Positions 1 to 9,000 of a stretch of 33,881 nucleotides of DNA are shown here, in pieces; position 1 is the stretch's first letter, and each line of letters begins with the position of its first letter. A program made the position numbers and the translations under genes. The notes beneath the pieces were generated by a model. It was not told where the DNA came from, ran no database searches, and saw only the letters and a list, made by a program, of their open reading frames with translations. The DNA is from CAZUZD01 sp964624465. GTDB taxonomy: Bacteria; Planctomycetota; Planctomycetia; Isosphaerales; Isosphaeraceae. Location of the stretch: NCBI GenBank assembly GCA_964624465.1, contig CAZUZD010000028.1, positions 1-33,881 of the forward strand, in the 5' to 3' direction.

Positions 1-414
<414 letters not shown>

Positions 415-565
415 GTGCGTCACTTCCCCCTGATCGGGCCATCGGGTCGGTGGGTGGGTCGGATCGAGTCGGATGCGGATAGTCGGGTGCGGGCGAGCGT
501 CACGGTCGCCCGCACGACGCGGCGCGGCCCCGAAATCCAAGGGGCGCCGCGACGGCGGGCGGGGC

Positions 566-859
566 TCAGCCCTCGATGACGGCGAGGATGTCATCCTCGC
601 GCATCAGCAGGACCTTCTTGTCGCCATCGACGCGGAACTCGTCGCCGGCGTAGGAGGTGAACAGGACGCGATCGCCGACCTTGACCTGCAGCTCGCGGCG
701 CTTGCCGTCCTTCGCGGTCCGGCCCTCGCCGACGGCCAGCACCTTGCCCTGCTGCGGGCGGTCCTTGGCCGTGTCCGGCAGCACGATGCCACCGGCCGTC
801 GTCTGCTTGGCCTCCTCCCGCTCCACCACCACGCGGTCACCCAGAGGCTGGATCTTCAT
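566..859 (-). CDS. groS: Co-chaperonin GroES (Hsp10)
   Basis: GroES is the heptameric lid of the GroEL chamber. The protein has 97 residues, normal for the family, and begins MKIQPLGDRVVVE. The mobile loop region (EAKQTTAGGIVLPDTAKDRP) that contacts GroEL is present, as are the GKVLAVGEG turn and the C-terminal KVLLMREDDILAVIEG. An in-frame ATG at 883 would add eight residues, but the ribosome site GGGGAGA lies inside that extension and sits properly for the ATG at 859, so the short start is chosen. groEL follows after 151 bases on the same strand. No CIRCE element is visible upstream. The leader carries a perfect hairpin, listed separately. Confidence 0.98.
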   Translation of the reverse strand: MKIQPLGDRVVVEREEAKQTTAGGIVLPDTAKDRPQQGKVLAVGEGRTAKDGKRRELQVKVGDRVLFTSYAGDEFRVDGDKKVLLMREDDILAVIEG

Positions 860-887
860 CGGATCAGGTCTCCCCACAATCAAGGCA

Positions 888-907
888 CCGGACCACCACT
901 GGTCCGG
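888..907 (-). promoter_or_regulatory. Perfect hairpin in the groES leader
   Basis: CCGGACCA and TGGTCCGG are perfect 8-base arms around a CCAC loop, 28 bases upstream of the groES start. The hairpin would lie in the 5' leader of a groES-groEL transcript. It could stabilise the mRNA, act as a thermosensitive structure or bind a regulator. The dyad itself is directly visible; any role is inference. Confidence 0.5.
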
Positions 908-971
908 AGGCAGTCAGATGGCAGCCGAACCGATCCGCGACCGGTCGGGCCAGACAATGACTCCCCCAACA

Positions 972-1009
972 CGCAAGCGGTGTGCCTTCGGAAAAACCAT
1001 TTCGCAAGC
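972..1009 (-). promoter_or_regulatory. Candidate groES operator: two GCTTGCG boxes and an imperfect dyad
   Basis: The heptamer GCTTGCG (minus strand) occurs at 978-972 and again at 1009-1003, exactly 31 bases apart, about three helical turns. The second box is one arm of an imperfect dyad, CTTCGGAAA at 986-994 and TTTCGCAAG at 1000-1008 with a 5-base gap and 7 of 9 positions paired. A CATAAT box resembling a -10 lies just upstream on the minus strand (1018-1013), but no matching -35 is evident. The spacing suggests protein binding; the regulator is unknown. Confidence 0.3.
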
Positions 1010-1303
1010 TCAATTATGGGAACGAGTTGTGGCGATCGCCCCGAGCCCGGCCCCCGCCCGGACCGACTGCCGAACCCGTCGCCCGACCCCCGCCGGCTGC
1101 CAATTCGGCAGCGGCCCGGCCCCCTCCGACCCGTCCCAGGGGTTGGGTGTCTGGGAAGAAAAAGTAAAGTGGGTAATCTGAACTGGGTCGCCATCCGGGA
1201 TGTCTGTGGTAAGTTGGAGGGAGTTTCGGAGCCTTGCGGGCTCTGGGGCGGGGTCCGGGCCGGGCCCAGGGGGGAGCGGGCGATGCGATGCAAAGATGGT
1301 TGG

Positions 1304-1333
1304 TTGACCACCGGCGCAGACCTGCATTAGATT
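1304..1333 (+). promoter_or_regulatory. Predicted sigma70-type promoter for the first exoprotein
   Basis: TTGACC (1304-1309) and TAGATT (1328-1333) are separated by 18 bases, matching 5 of 6 and 4 of 6 consensus positions. Transcription would start near 1340, giving a leader of about 170 bases before the ATG at 1513. A weaker alternative is TTGGGT-16-TAAAGT at 1143-1170. Confidence 0.45.
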
Positions 1334-1512
1334 GGTGCGTCGTGGTACCCCATGCATCCAATCGCCTGGCCGGGTTTGCCGGTCCGGCCGGCCGAGGCTG
1401 GGGGCGCCCGGCCCGATGCTGACTCGCCCCACGACGATCGGGGCCGGCCCTGATCCGCTCGACCTGACGACACAACCGCTGAGCTTTCCATCCTCGAGGG
1501 GAGTCGATTCCG

Positions 1513-4500
1513 ATGCGATCTGGTCATGACCAGGCGATGACGCGGGCCCGCGCCGGGGCCTCGGGCCGGGTGCGGGGGCGGGCGTTCCGGCCGGGGGCCG
1601 AGGGCCTCGAAGGCCGCGCCCTGATGGCGAGCCTCACCGTCGGGCCGTTGACCAACACCACCCGGCTGCCCGGGGCGGACATGGAGGTCAACATCGCGGT
1701 CAACCCGACCAACCCCTCGAACGTGTTCCTGACGACGATCGGCGGCGCGGCCGGTCAGGTTGCCTCGGTGAGCTTCGACGGCGGCACGACCTGGACCAGC
1801 CGGATCATGTCCGACGGCAGTGACGGCACGCCCGACGCCTGCTGCGACGCCAGCATGGCGTTCGACTCGTTCGGCAACCTGTTCATGACCTATCTGAGCG
1901 CCTCGATCGAGACGGTCGTCGTCCTGAGCACCGACGGCGGCCAGACCTTCTCCAACGTCGCCAACATGGGCGGCTCGGACCAGCCGACGCTGGTGGTCGG
2001 CCCGGGCAACGTGCCCGGCAGCCAGAGCGTGTGGGTGGTGCGGAACTTCCAGGGCGGCCAGTGGGTGCGGGGCGCGCTGGTGACCGGGCTGGGCCAGGTC
2101 GGTGCGTTCGGCGCCGACCAGTACGCCCCCGACTCCGACCTGAACATCGGCGGCAACTTCGGCGACATCACCGTTGGCCCCAACGGCGCGGTGGCCATCG
2201 CCTACCAGAACTCGGCCAGCGGCGAGGGGCCGGACACGATCTTCGGCAACGTCGATCCCGACGGCCTGGGCCCGCTGGGCTTCGGGCCGCGGTTCACGAT
2301 CAGCGACACGAACGTCGGCGGCTTCGACTTCATTCCGGCGCAGAACCGCCGCTCGGTCGACGCCGAGGTCAGCCTGGCCTGGGACCGGACCGGCGGCCCG
2401 AACAACGGCCGGCTCTACGCGGCGTACACTGACGAGGATCCGAACGAGTCCAGCGACACGAACATCTACGTGCGCTACTCGGATGACGCCGGCCAGAACT
2501 GGAGCGGCCGGGTTCGCGCCAACGACGACGCCGGGACCAACAGCCAGTTCCTGCCCAAGATGGCGCTCGATGCCACCACGGGCGCGATCGCGGTGGGCTG
2601 GATGGACGCCCGCAACGACCTGGGGCAGGGGGGCCTGGGCGATACCAACGGCATCGCCAACGACGAGGCCATGTTCTACGTCACGGCCAGCGTCGACGGC
2701 GGCCTGTCGTTCCTGGCCAACTCCCGCGTGAGCCAGGGCCCGTCGAACGCCGGCAGCGTGGCCAACAACGGCTTCGACTACGGCGACTACACCGGCCTGG
2801 CCTTCCACGGCAACAAGATCTACCCGGCCTACCCGGACAACAGTGCCCAGCTTGCCGGCAACCCGGATCGCCCGAACTTCGACATCGCGACGGCCACCGT
2901 CACGCTGGTCACGCTCGAGGTCGGCGTGGCCGGCATCAGCGCCACCGAGAACACGCCGTTCAGCGGCGCCGTCGCGGTGATCAACCCCAACGACCCGTCG
3001 ATCACGGCCGGCGACCTGGCCGCCACGATCAACTGGGGCGACGGCACGCCGCCGACGGCCGGCGTGATCTCGGCCAACGGCGACGGCACGTTCACCGTCA
3101 CCGGCGACCACACGTACGTCGACGGCGGCAACTTCCCGCTCAGCGTCACCGTGGTGCAGGGCGGCACCAGCACGACGGGCACCGGCACGGCCAGCGTGGC
3201 CGACCGCCCGATCATCGGCAACGGCACGACCCTGTTCCTGGACGAGGGCCAGCCGTTCACCGGCGTGCTTGGAACCTTCACCGACACGGACCCCGATCCG
3301 ACCACGGCCGACCAGTACTCGGTGACGATCACCTGGGGCGACGACGGCTCGACCTCGCCCGGCACCGTCACCCCGGTCCCCGGCCAGCCGAACACGTACA
3401 CGATCACCGCCAGCCACGCCTTCGGCGCCGCCAGGATCCCGATCGCGGTGGCGATCAGCACGCTGGGCGGCAACACGACCACGCTCCAGTCGCTGGCGAT
3501 CGTGACCGACTCGCCGCTCTCGGCGACGTTCCTGACGGGCGGGCCGGCGCCGGTCGAGGGCACGCCCTTCACCGCGCCGCTGGTCCGGTTCACCGACGCC
3601 GACCCGCGGCAGCTGCCGGCGAGCCACTACTTCGCCAGCATCGACTGGGGCGACGGCACGACGACGCCCGGCATCATCACGGCCGACCTGAATAACCCGG
3701 GCAGCTTCCTGGTCTCGGGCGATCACGCCTACGACGTCAGCCCCAACGGCCTGCCGTACACGATCACGGTGACCGTGGGCAACTTCGTGGTGGTCGACAC
3801 CGCCACGGTGCCGGGCAACACCGCCGAGGCGACCGGCTCGGTGACGGTGACCGACTCGCCGATCACCGCCGAGGGCTTCAACTTCCAGGCCGTCGAGGGC
3901 GTGGTCTTCAGCCAGTTCGTCGCGATCTTCGACGACACCGACCCGCGGGTGAACCCCCCGACGCGGTACCTCGCCACCATCGAGTGGGGCGACGGCACCC
4001 AGGGCACGACCGAGGGGGGCACGCCCGACCTGACGGTCATCGTCAACACCGACGGCGGCTACCTGCTCCGCGGCCAGCATGCCTACCGCGCCCCCGGGTT
4101 CTACTCCTACGTCGTGACCATCTCCGACCGCGTCGGCGGGGCCACGACGACCGCCACCGGGACCGTCGACGTGGCGGCCGCGCCGCTGAGCGTCTCGGTG
4201 ATCCCGGGCCTCCAGGTGACCGAAGGCCTGGTCTTCGGCTTCCCGGTCGCCGGCTTCAGCACCACGAACACGCTGGCGACGCCGACCGACTTCACCGCCA
4301 CGATCGTCTGGGGCGACGGCACCCTGACCGACAACGCGACGATCACGCAGGAGGCGGGCACCGGCCTGTTCCTGGTCAGCGCCGACAAGGCGTACACCGA
4401 TCCGGGCACGTACCCGATCCAGGTGATCGTGACCCGGGTGCCGGGCGGCACGCAGGTGCAGGCCGAGGGCACGCTGGCCGTGCTCGACGCCCCGCTGATC

Positions 4501-5610
4501 GGCTCGCCGCTGCCGCTGCCGGGCCTGGTCTCGAAGACGCCGTACACCGGCCTGCAGGTGGCGACGGTGCGGGACATCGACCCGGCGTCGAACCCCGACG
4601 AGCTCTCGGCGACCATCAACTGGGGCGACGGCTCGCCCACCGGGCCCGCGGCGCTGGTGCAGCAGGCCGACGGCACCTACCGCGTGGTGGCCGACCACAC
4701 GTTTGCCCGCTCCGGCTCGCTCACGGCGACGGTCGTCGTGACCAGCAGCAAGGGGAGCACCACGACGATCCTCGTGCCCGTGACGGTCGCCCCCAGGGCG
4801 TATCCGATCAGCGGCACGGTCACGACGCCCGGCGTCGGTGGCGCGGGCTACACGAACCGCCCGGCCCCGGCCTTCACCGGCTCGGCCCAGCCCGGTTCGA
4901 CCGTGACGGTCTACGCCCGGCCGGCGGCCGGCGGCGTGCTGACGACCCTGGCCACGGCGACGGCCAACGCCCAGGGCGTGTGGACGACCAATGCGGGGGC
5001 CAGCCTGGCCGACGGGTCTTACGCCATCTTCGCCTCGTCGATCGACACGACCGGTGACGTCAGCAGCCCGCTGACGCAGCTCCAGCCGAGCCCCTCGGTG
5101 GGCGCCCTGGTCGTCGACACCCGCGGGCCGCAGGTCAGCAACGTCGTCATCAGCGCCACCACGGGCGAGATCCGGATCAGCCTGACCGACGCCCTGGCCG
5201 GGCTCTGGAAGGGCGGCCTCGACAACCCCGGCAACTACAGGCTGACGATCCTGGGACCGGGCCTGAACCGGACCCTGGCCGTCAGCGGGCTGACGATCGC
5301 CCCGGTGGCGCCCAACACCCAGCAGACCGCCACGCTGACCTTCGGCGGCCTGCAGCGGCTGAAGCGCGGCAGCTACGTGCTGCAGCTCTCGGCCCAGGGC
5401 CTCACCGACCTGGCCTCGAACCCGCTCGATGAGCGGTACTTCCTGCCGTTCCCCGGGCTCTACACCCGCAGCGGCCAGGACTTCGTGGCCCGGTTCACCA
5501 CCGACGGCACCAACGCCTCGCAGCTGATGCCGTACGTGCCCGCTCCGGAGATCGTCGCCGCCCGGCAGTACAACCAGTGGATCGCCGCGCGGCTCCGGCG
5601 CCGGAGCTGA
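1513..5610 (+). CDS. Giant exoprotein: Asp-box beta-propeller head, six-repeat WGDG stalk, Ig-like C-terminus
   Basis: The protein has 1365 residues and is probably surface-exposed or secreted. After a basic N-terminus comes the planctomycete-type motif LEGRALM (residues 32-38). Residues about 50-470 form a sialidase-like beta-propeller with four Asp-boxes: SFDGGTTW (87), STDGGQTF (139), SDDAGQNW (323) and SVDGGLSF (393). I do not see the FRIP-type arginine motif of true sialidases, so it may bind rather than cleave. A vicinal Cys pair (110-111) holds the only cysteines I find. Six PKD/Ig-like repeats follow, with WGDG cores at 508, 608, 712, 825, 933 and 1037. The last 270 residues hold Ig-like modules shared with the next gene and end RLRRRS. 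The start at 1513 has AGGGGAG nine bases upstream; ATG 1537 lacks this. The substrate is unknown. Confidence 0.9.
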   Translation: MRSGHDQAMTRARAGASGRVRGRAFRPGAEGLEGRALMASLTVGPLTNTTRLPGADMEVNIAVNPTNPSNVFLTTIGGAAGQVASVSFDGGTTWTSRIMSDGSDGTPDACCDASMAFDSFGNLFMTYLSASIETVVVLSTDGGQTFSNVANMGGSDQPTLVVGPGNVPGSQSVWVVRNFQGGQWVRGALVTGLGQVGAFGADQYAPDSDLNIGGNFGDITVGPNGAVAIAYQNSASGEGPDTIFGNVDPDGLGPLGFGPRFTISDTNVGGFDFIPAQNRRSVDAEVSLAWDRTGGPNNGRLYAAYTDEDPNESSDTNIYVRYSDDAGQNWSGRVRANDDAGTNSQFLPKMALDATTGAIAVGWMDARNDLGQGGLGDTNGIANDEAMFYVTASVDGGLSFLANSRVSQGPSNAGSVANNGFDYGDYTGLAFHGNKIYPAYPDNSAQLAGNPDRPNFDIATATVTLVTLEVGVAGISATENTPFSGAVAVINPNDPSITAGDLAATINWGDGTPPTAGVISANGDGTFTVTGDHTYVDGGNFPLSVTVVQGGTSTTGTGTASVADRPIIGNGTTLFLDEGQPFTGVLGTFTDTDPDPTTADQYSVTITWGDDGSTSPGTVTPVPGQPNTYTITASHAFGAARIPIAVAISTLGGNTTTLQSLAIVTDSPLSATFLTGGPAPVEGTPFTAPLVRFTDADPRQLPASHYFASIDWGDGTTTPGIITADLNNPGSFLVSGDHAYDVSPNGLPYTITVTVGNFVVVDTATVPGNTAEATGSVTVTDSPITAEGFNFQAVEGVVFSQFVAIFDDTDPRVNPPTRYLATIEWGDGTQGTTEGGTPDLTVIVNTDGGYLLRGQHAYRAPGFYSYVVTISDRVGGATTTATGTVDVAAAPLSVSVIPGLQVTEGLVFGFPVAGFSTTNTLATPTDFTATIVWGDGTLTDNATITQEAGTGLFLVSADKAYTDPGTYPIQVIVTRVPGGTQVQAEGTLAVLDAPLIGSPLPLPGLVSKTPYTGLQVATVRDIDPASNPDELSATINWGDGSPTGPAALVQQADGTYRVVADHTFARSGSLTATVVVTSSKGSTTTILVPVTVAPRAYPISGTVTTPGVGGAGYTNRPAPAFTGSAQPGSTVTVYARPAAGGVLTTLATATANAQGVWTTNAGASLADGSYAIFASSIDTTGDVSSPLTQLQPSPSVGALVVDTRGPQVSNVVISATTGEIRISLTDALAGLWKGGLDNPGNYRLTILGPGLNRTLAVSGLTIAPVAPNTQQTATLTFGGLQRLKRGSYVLQLSAQGLTDLASNPLDERYFLPFPGLYTRSGQDFVARFTTDGTNASQLMPYVPAPEIVAARQYNQWIAARLRRRS
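2911..4797 (+). repeat. Six tandem stalk repeats of 100-113 residues (first exoprotein)
   Basis: Each unit reads roughly V-E-G-x-x-F-x-G, then F-x-D-x-(D/N)-P, then A-T-I-x-WGDG-T, then H-x-Y, then a T-V-T-V strand. The tryptophan cores fall at nucleotides 3034, 3334, 3646, 3985, 4309 and 4621. Unit 2 reads WGDDG, and unit 6 has SKTPYTG in place of the EG start. At DNA level the core is often tggggcgacggc, which could allow recombination between units. The fold is likely PKD/Ig-like, by analogy. Confidence 0.85.
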
Positions 5611-5638
5611 CCGGGGCTCGACCGGGGGCCTGACCCGA

Positions 5639-5674
5639 TCCGGCTGCGGCGGAATTGACCCCGCCGCAGCCGGA
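5639..5674 (+). terminator. Strong GC hairpin terminator after the first exoprotein
   Basis: A perfect 14-base stem (5639-5652 with 5661-5674; core GGCTGCGGCGG/CCGCCGCAGCC) with an 8-base loop begins 28 bases after the stop codon. No T-run follows, so this is a hairpin-only terminator or an mRNA 3'-end stabiliser. Confidence 0.75.
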
Positions 5675-5706
5675 GGCCCCTGGACGAACTCTCATCGCCT
5701 GGTTTC

Positions 5707-5715
5707 TGATATGAT
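5707..5715 (+). promoter_or_regulatory. Candidate extended -10 element for the fungalysin gene
   Basis: TGATATGAT fits the extended -10 form TGn-TATAAT with one mismatch. It sits in a locally AT-richer stretch just after the terminator of the preceding gene. No good -35 lies 16-18 bases upstream. It implies a leader of about 350 bases, which is long. The rest of 5611-6073 holds only GC-rich sequence with no gene I can support. Confidence 0.35.
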
Positions 5716-6073
5716 CCGATCGAATCGCCCCCCCGGCCGCCCCGGGCCCCGGGCGCGGCCCTGACGCCGCGCCCCGGCCAGGGAACGGCCGTGCGGGCCG
5801 TTCTGGTGGATCGCTCCGAACCGCCCCATCGCCCTCGATTCCGCCTCCCCGAGCGAGCTGCCCCGGCCCCGCGTGCGCTGCCCCGTCAGGCCCATTGGCC
5901 CCGTGGCGCGCGTGGCCCCGATTCGCGTCGAAGCGCCCCCTGGACCGTCGATCGTCCGGCCCCGACCAGGTCACCGTCGCCGCCCTCATCGTCCGAATCC
6001 TGCTAGCGACCTGGCCCGGAGTCGCCGGAGTGTGTTCCACACCTCGCGCCTGCACCCCGGAGCTGTGCCCCCC

Positions 6074-9000
6074 ATGATCGACCGCCGCCTGCCCGATGGT
6101 TCGCGCCGCCGCACCCCGCGCCGGCCCGTGCTGCTGGAGAGCCTCGAGGCCCGCACCCTCATGACGGGGGTGCCGCGGTATCTGACCGGCCCGAACCCGG
6201 GCACGCCTCTGCAGATCGCGCTCGGATACCTGGGCGGCGCGGGCGCCAGCGTCGGCTATGCCGCCGGCGACGCGGCCCGCCTGAAGGTCACCAACCAGTA
6301 TGCCGACGCCCACAACGGCGTCACGCACGTGTACCTCCAGCAGGGCTTCAACGGCCTGGTCGTCGAGAACGCCCGGCTGTCGGTGAACGTCGGCCCGGTC
6401 GGCGAGGTGATCAACGTCGGCGGCCGGTTCATCGCCGGCCTGGGCAACCAGCCCAGCGCCCCGAAGCCGCCCGATCCGGGGCTCTCGGCCCTGCAGGCGC
6501 TCTACGCCATCGCCGACGACCTGGCCCTCACCCCCAGCGGGCCCGGCACCGACGGCTCGCCGGCCACGGGCGTCGACAGGTCGACGACCCTGACGGCGCC
6601 CGGGATCTCGGTGAAGCCGGTGCCGGCGCACCTCGAGTACTTCGCCACGGCCAACGGGCCCCGGCTGGCGTGGGACTTCGTGGTCACCGTCTCCGAGCCC
6701 CAGTTCCAGGTGTACAACGCCTTCGCCGATGCGAACACCGGCGAGCTGCTGCACGCCTACGAGTGGGTCGACCACCTCAGCGACGGCATGTACAACGTCT
6801 TCCCGCTACCGCTGGGCTCGCCGCTCGACGGGCCGCGCGCCATCCTCGACAGCCCGTACGACCCGGCCGCCTCGCCGTTCGGCTGGCTCGACACCGACGG
6901 GGTCGCCGGCGCCGACTCGCAGACGACCACCGGCAACAACGTCGACGCTTATGTCGACACCTTCGGGTTCTTCCCGGCCGACGGCACGGCCACCCAGCCC
7001 CGGCCCAACGCCGGCGCCGGCCTGAATTTCGACTTCGCCTTCGACCCGACCCAGGCGCCGTCGACCTACGCCAACGCGGCCACCACGAACCTCTTCTACG
7101 TCAACAACGTCCTGCACGATGTGCACGCGAAGTACGGCTTCACCGAGGTCGGCGGCAACTTCCAGGTCAAGAACTACTCGGGCCAGGGCCAGGGCAACGA
7201 CCCGGTCTTCGCCGTCGAGTCGTTCGGGTCGGACTCGGGCTACCTCGACAACGCCTTCATGTACACGCCGCCCGACGGCGAGTCGCCGACGATGGCGATG
7301 TTCCTCTGGGACCTCACGAACCCGCTCCGCAGCGGCGGCTTTGACGCCGAGGTCATCGTCCACGAGTTCGGCCACGGCGTGTCGAACCGCCTGACCGGCG
7401 GCCCGGCCAACGCCAACGCGCTCGACTCGATCCAGTCGGGCGGCATGGGCGAGGGCTGGAGCGACTGGTGGTCCCTGATGTTCACGCAGGGCCAGCCCAC
7501 GCCGACCCAGAACACGGTCCAGTCCGTCGGCAACTATGTGCTGGGTTACCCCCAGGACGGACCCGGCATCCGCCAGTATCCGTACAGCTACAACATGGCG
7601 GTGAACCCGCACACGCTGGGCAATTACAACAACAACCCCGAGGTTCATGCCGCCGGCGAGATCTGGGCCGCGGCGCTCTGGGACCTGAACATCCTCCTGG
7701 TGCAGAAGCACGGCTACGAGCCGAACCTGAGCCTGGGCTACCAGGGCGCCGGCTCGGCGGGCAACGTGCTGGCCATGCAGCTCGTGACCGACGGCCTGAA
7801 GCTCCAGCCCGTGAACCCCTCGTTCACCCAGGGCCGCGACGCCATCCTGCTGGCCGACCAGGCGCTGACCGGCGGCGCCAACCAGTTTGAGATCTGGTCG
7901 GCGTTCGCCCGCCGCGGCTTCGGCGTCAACGCCCAGGACTTCGGCGCCGACTCGGTCAACGTGATCGAGGACTTCAGCCTCCCCGACGTCCTGTTCGTCC
8001 AGCTCAATGCGGTGAACGCGACCGAGAACACCGCCCTGTCGAACGTGAACCTGGGGACGTTCTTTGACCCCGCCGGCGCTGCGCCGCTGAACCTGTACTC
8101 GGCGACGGTCGACTGGGGGGACGGCTCGCCGGCCACCGTCGCCACCTTGGCCCAGAGCGGCCCCAACAGCTTCAACATCCTCGGCTCGCACACCTACCGC
8201 GAGGGCGGTGCCTTCGCCATCACCGTGAACGTGGTGCGGCCGGGCACCAGCGGCTCGAACAGCCGCACGGCCGCGATCGTCGACCTGCCCATGTCCAGCA
8301 CCAACGGCGCCCCGCTGGCGGGCACCGAGGGCGTGCCGCTGGCCGCCGCGCTCGGCGGCTTCAGCGACGCTCTGGACCCCGACGTGCACGCGCCGACGGA
8401 CTACACGGTCGTGATCAACTGGGGCGACGGCTCGCCGCCGACCCCCGGCACGGTCGTCGCCGGTGCGGGATTCAACGTCTTCACGGTCCGGGGGACGCAC
8501 TCGTACCTGAACGCCGGCGCGTACACCGTCACCACCACCATCACCTCGCCCGGCGGCGGCACGGCGACCACCACGACCCCGGTCGTGATGACCAACTTCG
8601 CCATCGCCGCGCAGTTCGTGCCGATCTCCCCGCTGGAGGGCACCAACTTCTTCGGCGTGATCGCCCGGTTTCAGGCCCGGCCCACGGCGGTCGTCAGCGA
8701 CTTCGCCGCGATGGTCGACTGGGGCGACGGCACGAACCCCAAGCCCGGCCTGATCCGCCGCGACCTGGTGACCGGCGATTACACCATCTCGGGCTCGAAC
8801 CTGTACCCCCGCGAGGGGGTGTACCCGATGACGGTCACGCTCACCGACCGCGGCACGCCCGTGCTGCCGGTGCTCACCGGCAACGCCACGGTCACCGACG
8901 CGACGATCTCGACCCAGGCAGTGCAGTTCAGCCGCGTCGAGGGCCAGGTCTTCAACGGCGTGGTCGCCCGGTTCGTCGACACGAACATCTACGGCGTCCT

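Larger units (their letters stand above)
860..1512. other. Long gene-free control region between groES and the first exoprotein
   Basis: About 650 bases separate the two divergent genes. I see no credible coding sequence here: the open frames are short, overlap in several registers and resemble no family. The groES side holds the leader hairpin and paired GCTTGCG boxes. The middle has a 6-base hairpin, GCTGCC/GGCAGC at 1096-1112. The right side has a relatively A-rich patch at 1155-1180 and a promoter-like TTGACC box, listed separately. Confidence 0.6.

Noticed and set aside
860..1030. CIRCE element for HrcA control of groES
   Set aside because: No TTAGCACTC-N9-GAGTGCTAA or near variant is present on either strand.
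1327..4698. 1123-codon open frame on the minus strand
   Set aside because: It lies antisense to the first exoprotein and reads as Arg/Val/Ala/Gly-rich, periodic sequence mirroring the stalk repeats. High third-position GC removes stops in this frame; no family is recognisable.
5873..6073. N-terminal extension of the fungalysin exoprotein by 67 residues
   Set aside because: The extension is Arg/Pro-rich and crosses leader sequence; the ATG at 6074 has a ribosome site and starts the same basic-plus-LExRxLM layout as its paralogue.
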